Made by a program: the position numbers and the translations under genes
Source: CAG-390 sp045546615
Lineage (GTDB): Bacteria > Bacillota > Clostridia > Oscillospirales > CAG-272
Length of the DNA: 10,642 bases
Direction of reading: 5' to 3'
Assembly: GCA_045546615.1 (NCBI GenBank)
Contig: JAZQDD010000001.1
Location: 1 to 10,642, forward strand
Notes under the pieces: generated by a model
The model's input: only the letters and a program-made list of their open reading frames with translations
Databases searched by the model: none
What the model was told of the DNA's origin: nothing
Shown here: positions 1-7,096 of the stretch, one piece after another
Layout: the number at the start of each line of letters is the position of its first letter
Numbering within the stretch: position 1 is the first letter of the stretch

Positions 1-78
1 CCTCTGGCGTACCCTCGTACGCCGACGACGGCAAAATCGCGGCTTCTGCATCTAACTGAGACAGCCCCGTCGGAAGTC

Positions 79-1518
79 TTAATATTGGCGTCCCCAAACG
101 ACCATGTGCTTTGCGGGCTTGCCACAGCAAACACATACGTCGGACAGATGCTCCTCATCAAAGGGTATGCAACGGGATTTCACTCCGCCCGTATCGTTCT
201 TTATCTTGTCCTCGCACTCGCTGTCACCGCACCACATAGCGCGGATGAAGCCCGATTTTGTGGAGGCGATCTCAAGCAGCTCCTCGTATGTGGTAGCAAC
301 GGAGGTGCGGTTCTTGAGGTTTTCGGATGCACGGCGGTATAGCTCGTTGTGAACGGATTCAAGAGCCGTGGCAACGGAATCCTCAATGCCGTCAAGCGAT
401 ACAAAGGTTTTTTCGCGGCTTACGCGAGAAACCAGTACGCAGGAATTATTCTCTATATCGCGCGGGCCTATTTCAAGACGGAGAGGAACACCCTTCATCT
501 CATACTGTGAATACTTCCAGCCTGCAGAGTTGTCGCTGTCGTCGAGCTTTACGCGGAAGCGTGCGGAGAGTTTGTCCTTGAGTGCGCGAGCGGCATCAAG
601 CACGCCTTCCTTGTGCTGTGCGACAGGAACGATAACGATTTGTATAGGAGCAACGGCGGGGGGAAGGATAAGTCCGTTGTCATCGCCGTGCGCCATAATG
701 ATCGCGCCTATCATACGGGTGGAAACACCCCATGAGGTCTGATGTGGGTGCTTTACGGTGTTGTCGCGTGCGGTGTAGGTAATATCAAACGCGCGTGCAA
801 AGCCGTCACCGAAATAGTGGGTAGTTCCGCCCTGAAGCGCAACACCGTTGTGCATCATAGGCTCTACGGTGTATGTCTCCTCCGCGCCCGCAAATTTTTC
901 CTTATCCGTTTTGCGTCCGCGAACTACGGGGATGGCGAGAGATTTTTCATAAAAATCAGCATAAACGTCAAGCATACGCAAAGTTTCCTCGCGTGCCTCT
1001 TCTTCGGTCTCGTGCATTGTGTGTCCCTCCTGCCAAAGGAACTCGGAGGTGCGAAGGAAGGGGCGCGTGGTCTTTTCCCAGCGCACTACGTTACACCACT
1101 GGTTGTAGAGCTTCGGCAGGTCGCGGTATGAGTGGATGATATTGCGGTAATGCTCACAGAAGAGTGTTTCGGAGGTGGGGCGAACGATAAGACGCTCGGC
1201 GAGCTTGCTCTGGCCGCCCATGGTAACGATAGCGCATTCGGGAGCAAAGCCCGCAACGTGATCGGCTTCCTTCTGGAGGAGAGATTCGGGAATAAACATA
1301 GGCATATACACGTTTTCATGTCCGAGCTTCTTGAATTCCGCATCAAGGATGTGCTGGATATTTTCCCATATTGCATATCCGTAGGGGCGTATGATCATAC
1401 AGCCCTTAACGCCGGAGTAATCGACAAGCTCTGCTTTTTTTACAACGTCGGTATACCACTGGGCAAAGTCAGTTTCCATTGACGTTATAGCGTCAACCAT
1501 TTTTTTATTTTCAGCCAT
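79..1518 (-). CDS. proS: Proline--tRNA ligase (class II, archaeal/eukaryotic-type ProRS)
   Basis: Charges tRNA-Pro with proline in the cytoplasm, using ATP. The 479-residue protein has the class II catalytic core: motif 2 around RWEKTTRPFLRTSEFLWQEG (about residues 146-165) and motif 3 around GVSTRMIGAIIMAHGD, followed by LPPAVAPIQIVIVP leading into the anticodon-binding domain. It lacks the long editing insertion of E. coli-type ProRS. The C-terminal zinc module is visible: Cys430, Cys435, Cys462 and Cys465 match the spacing of the Thermus-type enzyme, and the chain ends WGRQY, the usual terminal Tyr. The ATG at 1518 has an AAGGACG-type SD just upstream and a perfect sigma-A promoter. It is transcribed alone, divergent from the tagA-like gene. 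No clear terminator is visible in the 78 bases after its stop. Identification is secure; the absence of editing activity is inferred from the family. Confidence 0.97.
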   Translation of the reverse strand: MAENKKMVDAITSMETDFAQWYTDVVKKAELVDYSGVKGCMIIRPYGYAIWENIQHILDAEFKKLGHENVYMPMFIPESLLQKEADHVAGFAPECAIVTMGGQSKLAERLIVRPTSETLFCEHYRNIIHSYRDLPKLYNQWCNVVRWEKTTRPFLRTSEFLWQEGHTMHETEEEAREETLRMLDVYADFYEKSLAIPVVRGRKTDKEKFAGAEETYTVEPMMHNGVALQGGTTHYFGDGFARAFDITYTARDNTVKHPHQTSWGVSTRMIGAIIMAHGDDNGLILPPAVAPIQIVIVPVAQHKEGVLDAARALKDKLSARFRVKLDDSDNSAGWKYSQYEMKGVPLRLEIGPRDIENNSCVLVSRVSREKTFVSLDGIEDSVATALESVHNELYRRASENLKNRTSVATTYEELLEIASTKSGFIRAMWCGDSECEDKIKNDTGGVKSRCIPFDEEHLSDVCVCCGKPAKHMVVWGRQY

Positions 1519-1557
1519 AAAATTTTCGTCCTTTCAGAACATAATAAATCACATTAT

Positions 1558-1586
1558 ATTATAAATCAACATTCTGTCCGTGTCAA
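1558..1586 (-). promoter_or_regulatory. Sigma-A promoter of proS
   Basis: Read on the minus strand, TTGACA (1581-1586) and TATAAT (1558-1563) are separated by exactly 17 bp. Both boxes are perfect consensus. The predicted start lies about 7 bases further down, leaving a leader of roughly 30 nt, too short for a T-box. Regulation by an uncharged-tRNA T-box, common for Firmicute synthetases, is therefore not supported. Confidence 0.85.
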
Positions 1587-1614
1587 GATAAAGCGCAATT
1601 TTTAAGGAAAAATC

Positions 1615-1643
1615 TTGCCTATTTTTTAAAAATGTGATATACT
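1615..1643 (+). promoter_or_regulatory. Sigma-A promoter of the tagA-like gene
   Basis: TTGCCT (1615-1620), a 17-bp spacer and TATACT (1638-1643), with an extended -10 TG at 1635-1636. Its -35 box is only 28 bp from the -35 box of the divergent proS promoter, so the two polymerases bind back to back. Confidence 0.75.
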
Positions 1644-1677
1644 TATAAAAATTTTTAGAGAGGGAGGCGTGCAAACT

Positions 1678-2418
1678 ATGGACCAAAAGACAGAAATTCT
1701 CGGAATTCGCTTTGACGATATCAGCGCGGACGATGCGGCGGAGTCGATATTTTGCGCTTCCCGTCAGCGAAGCAATATGCCTTGCACGGTTTTTACCCCC
1801 AACGCGTTGATCTCAATGTCTTGCTATGATGACGCGGAGTTGTTGCGAATGATAAATTCCGCAACGCTCGTGCTGCCCGACGGCACTGGCGTTATCGGCG
1901 CGGCAAAAAGACAGGGGACGCGGCTCCGACAAAGAGTCACTGGAATCGATACTGCCGAGGCGGTCATGGCAAAGCTTGCCGCCGTGGGCGGAAGCGTGTA
2001 TCTGCTTGGCGGAGAGCAGGGAATAGCAGAGAAAGCCGCCGCGGTACTTGCGAAAAAATACAGCGGCTTGAGCGTACTTGGCACAGCGGACGGCTTTTTT
2101 GAAAACGAGAATGCTCTTGTTAATGAAATATCTCGCCTCTCACCCGACCTTTTGCTTGTCGGTATGGGATTTCCAAGACAGGAAAAATTCATATCTGATA
2201 ATCGGAAAAAACTATCGATCGGCGCGGCTATCGGCGTGGGCGGAGCGCTTGACGTGTGGGCGGGAAAACTTCGCCGTGCGCCCGCAGTTTTTGTCAAATT
2301 ACGCATAGAGTGGTTCTGGCGAATGTTGCGACAGCCGAGGCGTTTTTTGAATTTGGGGCGGCTTTTTCGCTATCGAATGCTGACTCGACGCCGTTTTTGC
2401 GGTAAAAATGACCAATAA
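1678..2418 (+). CDS. tagA: WecB/TagA/CpsF-family glycosyltransferase
   Basis: A GT26-family transferase. TagA adds N-acetylmannosamine from UDP-ManNAc to undecaprenyl-diphosphate-GlcNAc, the committed step of wall teichoic acid linkage-unit synthesis, at the inner membrane face. With the ATG at 1678 it has 246 residues. FTPN (Thr40) and LPDGTG (Asp68) are spaced 28 residues apart, like the catalytic Thr37/Asp65 of characterised TagA. VYLLGG, LLLVGMGFPRQEKF, GVGGALDVWAG and the C-terminal basic membrane-contact segment with EWFWRMLRQPRRF follow the family order. An in-frame GTG at 1669 is possible, but it sits 1 base after the SD AGGGAGG (1661-1667), whereas the ATG is 10 bases away, so I prefer the ATG. 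No other teichoic acid gene is nearby, so the sugar acceptor is inferred from the family and could belong to another surface polymer. Confidence 0.9.
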   Translation: MDQKTEILGIRFDDISADDAAESIFCASRQRSNMPCTVFTPNALISMSCYDDAELLRMINSATLVLPDGTGVIGAAKRQGTRLRQRVTGIDTAEAVMAKLAAVGGSVYLLGGEQGIAEKAAAVLAKKYSGLSVLGTADGFFENENALVNEISRLSPDLLLVGMGFPRQEKFISDNRKKLSIGAAIGVGGALDVWAGKLRRAPAVFVKLRIEWFWRMLRQPRRFLNLGRLFRYRMLTRRRFCGKNDQ

Positions 2419-2482
2419 CCCGCAGAAAACTAAATTTATATTTGAAAAAATCAATAAAAATAATATTTTTTTTAAAAACCCC

Positions 2483-2511
2483 TTGTATATTTTATCAAAA
2501 TAGGATAAAAT
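2483..2511 (+). promoter_or_regulatory. Probable promoter of gap
   Basis: TTGTAT (2483-2488) and TAAAAT (2506-2511) with a 17-bp spacer, set in a very AT-rich stretch (2419-2520) that may act as an UP-like element. The predicted start is near 2518, giving a leader of about 60 nt. Confidence 0.6.
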
Positions 2512-2528
2512 ATAAAGTGGCAATAATT

Positions 2529-2543
2529 GGACTCAAAGAGTCC
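2529..2543 (+). promoter_or_regulatory. Hairpin/palindrome near the 5' end of the gap mRNA
   Basis: GGACTC-AAA-GAGTCC is a perfect 6-bp stem with a 3-nt loop, starting about 11 nt after the predicted transcription start and ending 20 nt before the SD ACGGAGGA (2563-2570). It could protect the 5' end of an abundant mRNA, or be an operator half-site pair for a regulator. The sequence alone cannot separate these. Confidence 0.45.
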
Positions 2544-2579
2544 GACCAAAAAATTCATATTTACGGAGGAATTCCAAAA

Positions 2580-3611
2580 ATGTCAGTAAAAGTTGCAATT
2601 AACGGTTTCGGTCGTATCGGCCGTCTCGCATTCCGCCAGATGTTCGGCGCAGAGGGTTATGAAGTTGTTGCTATCAACGACCTCACCAGCCCCAAGATGC
2701 TCGCTCATCTTCTGAAGTACGACACCGCTCAGGGTGCTTACTGCGGTGCTATCGGCGAGAATGCCCACACCGTTGACGCTACTGAGGACTCCATCATCGT
2801 TGATGGCAAGGAGATCAAAATCTACGCTGAAAAGGACGCTGCTAACTGCCCTTGGGCTGCTCTTGACGTTGACGTTGTTCTTGAGTGCACCGGCTTCTAC
2901 ACCTCGAAGGAGAAGTCCATGGCTCACATCAACGCAGGCGCAAAGAAGGTTGTTATCTCTGCTCCCGCAGGCAACGACCTCAAGACCATCGTTTACTCTG
3001 TAAACGAGAACACCCTTACCGCTGATGACCAGATCATTTCTGCTGCATCTTGCACCACCAACTGCCTCGCTCCCATGGCTAAGGCTCTCAATGACTACGC
3101 TCCTATCCAGAGCGGTATCATGACCACCGTACACGCTTACACCGGTGACCAGATGATCCTTGACGGTCCTCACAGAAAGGGTGACCTCAGACGTGCTCGC
3201 GCAGGCGCACAGAACATCGTTCCTAACTCCACCGGCGCTGCTAAGGCTATCGGTCTTGTTATCCCCGAGCTCAACGGCAAGCTCATCGGCTCCGCTCAGA
3301 GAGTTCCTACCTGCACCGGTTCTACCACCATTCTCGTTGCAGTAGTTAAGGGTACTGACATCACCAAGGAGGGCATCAACGCCGCTATGAAGGCTGCTTC
3401 CTCCGCTTCCTTCGGTTACAATACCGAGGATATCGTATCTTCCGACGTTATCGGTATGAGATACGGTTCTCTCTTCGATGCTACTCAGACCATGGTAGCT
3501 AAGATCGATGATGACACCTATCAGGTACAGGTAGTTTCTTGGTACGACAACGAGAACTCCTACACCAGCCAGATGGTTCGCACCATCAAGTACTTTGCAG
3601 AGCTTGCATAA
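2580..3611 (+). CDS. gap: Glyceraldehyde-3-phosphate dehydrogenase (type I, NAD-dependent)
   Basis: Oxidises and phosphorylates glyceraldehyde 3-phosphate to 1,3-bisphosphoglycerate in glycolysis. The 343-residue protein begins with the Rossmann motif INGFGRIGR (Gly9, Gly11, Gly14). Asp34 in INDL points to NAD rather than NADP. The catalytic SAASCTTNC places the nucleophile at Cys158, with His185 in TVHAYTGDQ, and NIVPNSTGAAKA and WYDNENSY follow. The frame stays open upstream to 2442, but the SD ACGGAGGA at 2563-2570 and homology fix the start at the ATG at 2580. Codon use is strikingly uniform (GCT, GTT, ATC, AAG, CTC), typical of a highly expressed gene and unlike its neighbours. It is monocistronic: own promoter, strong terminator, and no cggR, pgk or tpiA beside it. 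Confidence 0.97.
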   Translation: MSVKVAINGFGRIGRLAFRQMFGAEGYEVVAINDLTSPKMLAHLLKYDTAQGAYCGAIGENAHTVDATEDSIIVDGKEIKIYAEKDAANCPWAALDVDVVLECTGFYTSKEKSMAHINAGAKKVVISAPAGNDLKTIVYSVNENTLTADDQIISAASCTTNCLAPMAKALNDYAPIQSGIMTTVHAYTGDQMILDGPHRKGDLRRARAGAQNIVPNSTGAAKAIGLVIPELNGKLIGSAQRVPTCTGSTTILVAVVKGTDITKEGINAAMKAASSASFGYNTEDIVSSDVIGMRYGSLFDATQTMVAKIDDDTYQVQVVSWYDNENSYTSQMVRTIKYFAELA

Positions 3612-3620
3612 GTAATAAAT

Positions 3621-3655
3621 AAAAAAATTGGCGCAAATTTTGCGCCAATTTTTTT
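3621..3655. terminator. Bidirectional intrinsic terminator between gap and the foldase lipoprotein gene
   Basis: A perfect 16-bp inverted repeat with a 3-nt loop. The GC core GGCGCAA/TTGCGCC is flanked by an A7 tract on the left and a T7 tract on the right, so a U-tract follows the hairpin on either strand. It serves gap from the left and the converging minus-strand gene from the right, whose stop codon (3654-3656) overlaps its end. Confidence 0.93.
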
Positions 3656-4844
3656 ATTCCGTTTTGGCGGGAGCTTCTACGAGAGTAGCGTTTTCAAAAA
3701 CCAAGAAGATTACCTCGCCCGAGAGCAACTGTGTGTAAACGTAGCCCTCGCCGTAGTAATCGTTAAGCTCCGCTTCGAGCGATTCCACGGTGTAGTTCAT
3801 GCCCTGTCCCTTGTAGTATTCAACGTAGTCCTCGAGGTATTCACGGCATTCCTCGTCGCTGATAGTGATGCCTTCCTTTGCGGCGATGTAATACAGTATC
3901 ATATCGCCAACTGCGCTTTCTTTTGACATTTCATTTATTTTTTCGTCATCAACACCAAGAGTTTTAAGGCATTCGGCAAAACTTATGCCGTAGTGATTAG
4001 CATATTCCGCCACGGAGTTTATATAATCCGTGCGGTAGAACTGATAAAGCGGATCATAAAGCTCAATGACGTTTGCGTTTTTGTTCAAAAGCTCCCACAT
4101 CTCGTCATAGACCTCGTCGAGAGTTGCGTGCTTGCGTTCAAGCTCGATATATTCCTTCATGTGGGTGCGATATCCTTCAGCAGTATCTATCTCTCCCTCA
4201 CTCAGCTCCTTGGCTATTGCGTCGGTAAGCTCAAACTTACAAATGCCCTTGAGTGTTATGGAAAACGTGACGGGCTTGCCCGCGAGATTTGCATGGTAAT
4301 CCGTAGGGAAGGTCAGATCAACGGTCGCGGTCTCCCCGCAAGCAAGAGTGAAAAGCGGGTCGACAAAGCCGTCGATATATCCACTTTTTTCCTTGTCGAG
4401 CAGGATCGTCGCCTTGTCGGATTTTCCGCCATCGAATTCCTTGCCCTCCATAGTGCCGACATAGCTTATCTCAAGCGTGTCGCCCTCAACGGGAGCGCGG
4501 TCTGTTATAAGTGTGTATTTGCCATAGTAAAACAGCATATCCTTGATCTCGGCATCGACTTCCGCATCTGTCACCTCTTTGGGAAGCTCCTTGACGTTGA
4601 GAGTAAGCCCCTTGTATTCGAGATTGATGTATTTTTCTATATCAAGCTCGATAAGGCTTGGCTTTGCCACGTCGGCGAGCGTTGTTTCGGGTGCGGCTGT
4701 GGTGACGCTCGACGGTGCGGTGGTCACCGTGGTGTCGGGGTACTCCTTGCCAAACATATCGGTCAGACTGCACGATGCAAGAGAGAGCATCAAAAGGCAA
4801 GCGGATAGTGTGCTTGCCGCAATGCGAATAAATCTTTTTTTCAT
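3654..4844 (-). CDS. Exported trigger-factor-like lipoprotein (FKBP-type peptidyl-prolyl isomerase)
   Basis: Probably helps fold secreted proteins on the outer face of the membrane by prolyl isomerisation and chaperone action. The ATG at 4844 (SD AGGAAG 7-8 bases upstream) gives 396 residues, although the frame stays open further. This start yields a lipoprotein signal: basic MKKRFIR, a hydrophobic stretch and lipobox LASC with lipidated Cys25. A Thr/Ser/Pro-rich linker (about 38-56) follows. An FKBP domain like that of trigger factor spans about 117-202 (VEGDTLEISYVGTMEGKEF, GYIDGF, LTFPTDYH, LAGKPVTF). A helical region to the end matches the trigger factor C-terminal arms. The ribosome-binding N-terminal domain of true trigger factor is absent, so this is an extracytoplasmic relative, functionally comparable to PrsA by inference. 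No promoter was found between it and the rpmF terminator. Confidence 0.85.
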   Translation of the reverse strand: MKKRFIRIAASTLSACLLMLSLASCSLTDMFGKEYPDTTVTTAPSSVTTAAPETTLADVAKPSLIELDIEKYINLEYKGLTLNVKELPKEVTDAEVDAEIKDMLFYYGKYTLITDRAPVEGDTLEISYVGTMEGKEFDGGKSDKATILLDKEKSGYIDGFVDPLFTLACGETATVDLTFPTDYHANLAGKPVTFSITLKGICKFELTDAIAKELSEGEIDTAEGYRTHMKEYIELERKHATLDEVYDEMWELLNKNANVIELYDPLYQFYRTDYINSVAEYANHYGISFAECLKTLGVDDEKINEMSKESAVGDMILYYIAAKEGITISDEECREYLEDYVEYYKGQGMNYTVESLEAELNDYYGEGYVYTQLLSGEVIFLVFENATLVEAPAKTE

Positions 4845-4873
4845 TATAACACTTCCTAAAATAAAATAAAAAC

Positions 4874-4910
4874 GAATACCGCACCTCGGCGTCGCCGACG
4901 TGCGGTATTC
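4874..4910 (-). terminator. Intrinsic terminator after rpmF
   Basis: GAATACCGCAC (4874-4884) pairs with GTGCGGTATTC (4900-4910) as an 11-bp stem. An inner TCGGCG/CGCCGA pairing extends it after one mismatch. Read on the minus strand, the hairpin is followed by a U-rich run (GTTTTTATTTTATTTT). The SD of the foldase gene begins about 16 nt after the hairpin. Confidence 0.85.
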
Positions 4911-4922
4911 CATCCGAAAAGC

Positions 4923-5105
4923 TTATGCTTCCTTCTTAGCGACTACTTCCTTGCCGTCGTACATGCCACACTCGGGGCATACGTGGTGAGCCTTAATGAG
5001 AGCCGAACAGTTGGGGCACTTTACAAGACCGGGAACTGCAAGCTTCCAGTTTGCGCGTCTCTTGTCTCTGCGAGCTTTGGATGTTTTTCTCTTCGGTACT
5101 GCCAT
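4923..5105 (-). CDS. rpmF: 50S ribosomal protein L32
   Basis: Small basic protein of the large ribosomal subunit, 60 residues, the usual length. It has the family start MAVPKRKTSKARRDKRRANW and a zinc-ribbon form: CPNC (Cys30/Cys33) and CPEC (Cys43/Cys46), so this is the Zn-binding (C+) paralog type. SD AGGAGGA lies just upstream. It follows DUF177 by 57 bases on the same strand, the widely conserved yceD-rpmF pairing, and ends before a strong terminator. plsX, a frequent third gene of this cluster, is not present downstream. Confidence 0.97.
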   Translation of the reverse strand: MAVPKRKTSKARRDKRRANWKLAVPGLVKCPNCSALIKAHHVCPECGMYDGKEVVAKKEA

Positions 5106-5162
5106 TTTACCAATCCTCCTGTATTTACATCATTTGATAACAAAATTATTTTCGCTGTGGTC

Positions 5163-5696
5163 TTATTCCTCGTCCGAGCTCTCGTCATCCCGAAGCAGCT
5201 CACGCAGCTTTGCCCAGCGCGGATCGATCTCTTTGGGGGAGCAATCACACGTTTCGTTAGGGGCGAGCTTTCGTCCGCAAACGGAGCAAAGTCCGCCGCA
5301 GTCGGGTGAGCAGAGAAGTCGCTGGGGAAATTCAAGAAAAACGGATTCGCAAAGCGCCTCGTCAATGTCGAGCATACCGCGTCTGATAGCGAGATACTCG
5401 TCAGCCTCTTCCTCAAGGCGTTCTTCACTCATAACGCCTTCGGGGACAAGAGTTCGTTCGAAATTTACTTCAAGAACACCAACAACGGGATCAAGGCATC
5501 TTGCGCATTCGCCTCGGTAAGGAACCTTGGCGATAGCGGTAAGGCGGATATATCCGCCCGTGTCCTCGATACGCCCCGTAAGATGCGCACCCTCGGTAAA
5601 TTCGATGCCGTACGGCGCTTCCTCGGGAGTTATGTCAAAGTCAAGTGCGATGTCGGTGACTTCGCCACGCAATAATGCTGACAGGTCAATAAGCAT
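5163..5696 (-). CDS. DUF177 (YceD/YlbN) protein, partner of L32
   Basis: Member of the DUF177 family, linked in other organisms to 23S rRNA accumulation and usually encoded directly upstream of rpmF, as here. 177 residues. It has the conserved CARCLDP motif (Cys64, Cys67). In the C-terminal third is a Cys cluster (Cys129, 133, 137, 140, 150, 152) of a kind seen in Clostridia members, which may bind a metal. The C-terminus is acidic (DDESSDEE). The ATG at 5696 is supported by SD AGGGAGG and a near-perfect promoter. It is probably co-transcribed with rpmF. The molecular role is known only by family association. Confidence 0.9.
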   Translation of the reverse strand: MLIDLSALLRGEVTDIALDFDITPEEAPYGIEFTEGAHLTGRIEDTGGYIRLTAIAKVPYRGECARCLDPVVGVLEVNFERTLVPEGVMSEERLEEEADEYLAIRRGMLDIDEALCESVFLEFPQRLLCSPDCGGLCSVCGRKLAPNETCDCSPKEIDPRWAKLRELLRDDESSDEE

Positions 5697-5743
5697 TATA
5701 AAACCTCCCTAAAAATAAGACGGCACAAAAAGCGACAATACAT

Positions 5744-5772
5744 ATTATAATACCTATTTCCCCCAAAGTCAA
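5744..5772 (-). promoter_or_regulatory. Sigma-A promoter of the DUF177-rpmF operon
   Basis: On the minus strand, TTGACT (5767-5772), a 17-bp spacer and perfect TATAAT (5744-5749). It diverges from the PHP gene promoter, whose -35 box lies about 59 bp away. Confidence 0.85.
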
Positions 5773-5830
5773 GGACTTTTTGAAATTATTTTTCCATTTA
5801 CTCATTCATTTTTCGTTTTTGGCATAGCAG

Positions 5831-5859
5831 TTGACAAAAAACGCGATTAGTTGTATACT
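5831..5859 (+). promoter_or_regulatory. Sigma-A promoter of the PHP gene
   Basis: Perfect TTGACA (5831-5836), a 17-bp spacer and TATACT (5854-5859). The predicted start near 5866 leaves a leader of under 20 nt. Confidence 0.85.
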
Positions 5860-5883
5860 AATATCATAAAATAGCAAACGGAG

Positions 5884-6780
5884 ATGATGAAGATCATAAA
5901 CAATATTACGCTTTCCGGCTGTTGCGACTTGCATACGCATTCCACGTATTCCGACGGAACCTACACACCTCGGCAGATAATTGAAGAGGCAAATCGCCTC
6001 TTACTTTCCGCCGTTGCGCTGACCGACCACAACACGATAGGCGGTGCTTGCGAATTTGCACGGGCGGCGAAGGAATTCGGCATCAAGGCAGTCGTGGGGA
6101 TCGAGATCTCCGCAGAATACAATAAAAAAGAAATACACGTTGTCGGACTTTTTGTTTCCGAGAAGCAATATCAGCCGCTCAATGAATATCTGGAGAATAT
6201 TCAGCTTAAAAAGGATATAGCGAGCTTTGAGCTTTATAAAGCTCTCAAGGCGGCGGGATATGATATAAGCTATGAGCGCATAGCCAGCGAGGGGAAAAAA
6301 GGCTCTATAAACCGAGTTCATTTTGCCAACGAGCTTATAAGATGCGGATATATATCCACCATTGCAGAGGGCTTTGATGGGGTGCTTTCGGAGAAGCACG
6401 GCTTTTATAAGAGTGCGCCGCGTCCCGAGGCATTTGCCGTTATTGAATTTCTCGGCGGCTTGGGCATCGCGCCGATACTCGCACATCCGTTTTTGAATCT
6501 TACGCACGATGAACTTCGCGCATTTCTTCCAAAAGCCAAAGCGCACGGACTTGCGGCTGTTGAAACGGATTACTCGACGTTCAGTGCCGAGCAAACTGCA
6601 TCCGCACGCGCCCTTGCCGACGAATTTGGGCTTTTGCGAAGCGGCGGCAGCGATTTTCACGGAGCAAATAAGCCAAATATCGCCCTCGGCATAGGCTTGG
6701 GCGAGCTTCGCGTTCCTATCGAGTATTATACCACTCTTGCCGAGAACAACTTGTTAAATGATACACCTACTTGGAATTAA
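5884..6780 (+). CDS. PHP-domain phosphoesterase (YciV/TrpH-like, RNase AM family)
   Basis: Metal-dependent phosphoesterase. Relatives remove phosphate from 3',5'-nucleoside bisphosphates or trim short RNA 5' ends, and the substrate here is inferred from that family. The 298 residues carry the full PHP metal-ligand set: DLHTHSTYSDGT (His17, His19, Asp24), LTDHN (Asp48, His49), GIEIS (Glu74), His85, His146 in the inserted middle region, AHP (His201) and GSDFHG (Asp257, His259). Two adjacent ATGs (5884, 5887) are possible. GGAG at 5880-5883 is unusually close to both, and since the leader is under 20 nt, initiation may be weak or atypical. It is the last core-type gene before the accessory region, and no terminator was seen after its stop. 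Confidence 0.88.
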   Translation: MMKIINNITLSGCCDLHTHSTYSDGTYTPRQIIEEANRLLLSAVALTDHNTIGGACEFARAAKEFGIKAVVGIEISAEYNKKEIHVVGLFVSEKQYQPLNEYLENIQLKKDIASFELYKALKAAGYDISYERIASEGKKGSINRVHFANELIRCGYISTIAEGFDGVLSEKHGFYKSAPRPEAFAVIEFLGGLGIAPILAHPFLNLTHDELRAFLPKAKAHGLAAVETDYSTFSAEQTASARALADEFGLLRSGGSDFHGANKPNIALGIGLGELRVPIEYYTTLAENNLLNDTPTWN

Positions 6781-6786
6781 ATAATG

Positions 6787-6925
6787 TTGCAGATACTAAC
6801 TTTATAAATCTGTGGAAACAAGGAGATTTATATAAATGAAAGCAACAGGATCGTACGCCGCATTGACGATCTCGGTCGTGTGGTGATACCCAAAGAAATC
6901 CGCCGTACCATGCGCATCCGCGAGG
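6787..6925 (+). repeat. Left copy of a 139/140-bp direct repeat (abrB leader plus 5' coding end)
   Basis: Matches 7977-8116 with only a few substitutions in the untranslated part, one synonymous C/T at 6900 and one missing A near 6850. It begins 6 bases after the PHP stop codon and ends inside the codons for MRIRE. The two copies lie about 1190 bp apart in the same orientation and bracket one lipoprotein gene. Confidence 0.93.
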
Positions 6926-6993
6926 ATTCTGTTGACACAGTTAGCAGATTTTTCTTGGCGATGCGTGGTATCGTGGAGCGCGCAACGAAATAA
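6836..6993 (+). pseudogene. Frameshifted, truncated AbrB/SpoVT-like gene with foreign tail
   Basis: The ATG at 6836 follows an AAGGAG SD. Only five family codons are read (MKATG) before a single missing A (GGATCG instead of GGAATCG in the other copy) shifts the frame to a stop at 6884-6886. In the other frame the AbrB sequence continues, VRRIDDLGRVVIPKEIRR then TMRIRE. It then leaves the family at 6926 and stays open through DSVDTVSRFFLAMRG-IVERATK to a stop at 6991-6993. I do not recognise this tail. The second half of the AbrB swapped-hairpin domain is missing, so no DNA-binding protein should be made. It is either debris from recombination or a non-coding remnant of the repeat. Confidence 0.8.
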
Positions 6994-7036
6994 AAATCAT
7001 CTGGCTTTATTGTTTGTTTTAGCTACTGTTACTATA

Positions 7037-7045
7037 TGATATAAT
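7037..7045 (+). promoter_or_regulatory. Extended -10 promoter of the transglutaminase-like lipoprotein gene
   Basis: TGATATAAT provides a TG-extended perfect -10 (7040-7045) in an AT-rich stretch, without a good -35. The -10 is half of the 14-bp palindrome GATATAATTATATC (7038-7051), which could bind a regulator. An SD-like AGAGGAA (7084-7090) precedes the ATG at 7097. Confidence 0.5.
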
Positions 7046-7096
7046 TATATCAGTATAAGCTTTTATACAATATTACATAGAAAAGAGGAACAACCA

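Noticed and set aside
1..51. Minus-strand Arg-rich frame from an ATG at 51 running off the left edge
   Set aside because: There is no SD upstream, only 17 codons are visible, and the composition reflects the hairpin and GC-rich triplets.
742..1482. Plus-strand open frames (742-1131 and 1132-1482) opposite proS
   Set aside because: They lie antisense to a certain aminoacyl-tRNA synthetase, lack SD sites, and their proteins show no recognisable motif.
1519..1668. T-box riboswitch before proS
   Set aside because: The predicted leader is only about 30 nt, far too short for a T-box, and no specifier or antiterminator structure is present.
2442..2579. 46-codon N-terminal extension of gap
   Set aside because: It spans the promoter and the leader hairpin. 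The SD at 2563-2570 and the family start MSVKVAING point to 2580.
3993..4808. 271-codon plus-strand frame opposite the foldase lipoprotein
   Set aside because: It is antisense to a well-supported lipoprotein with signal peptide and FKBP domain. Its length reflects the codon bias of the real gene.
6001..6660. 219-codon minus-strand frame opposite the PHP gene
   Set aside because: It is antisense to an intact PHP metal-ligand set, with no SD and no family resemblance.
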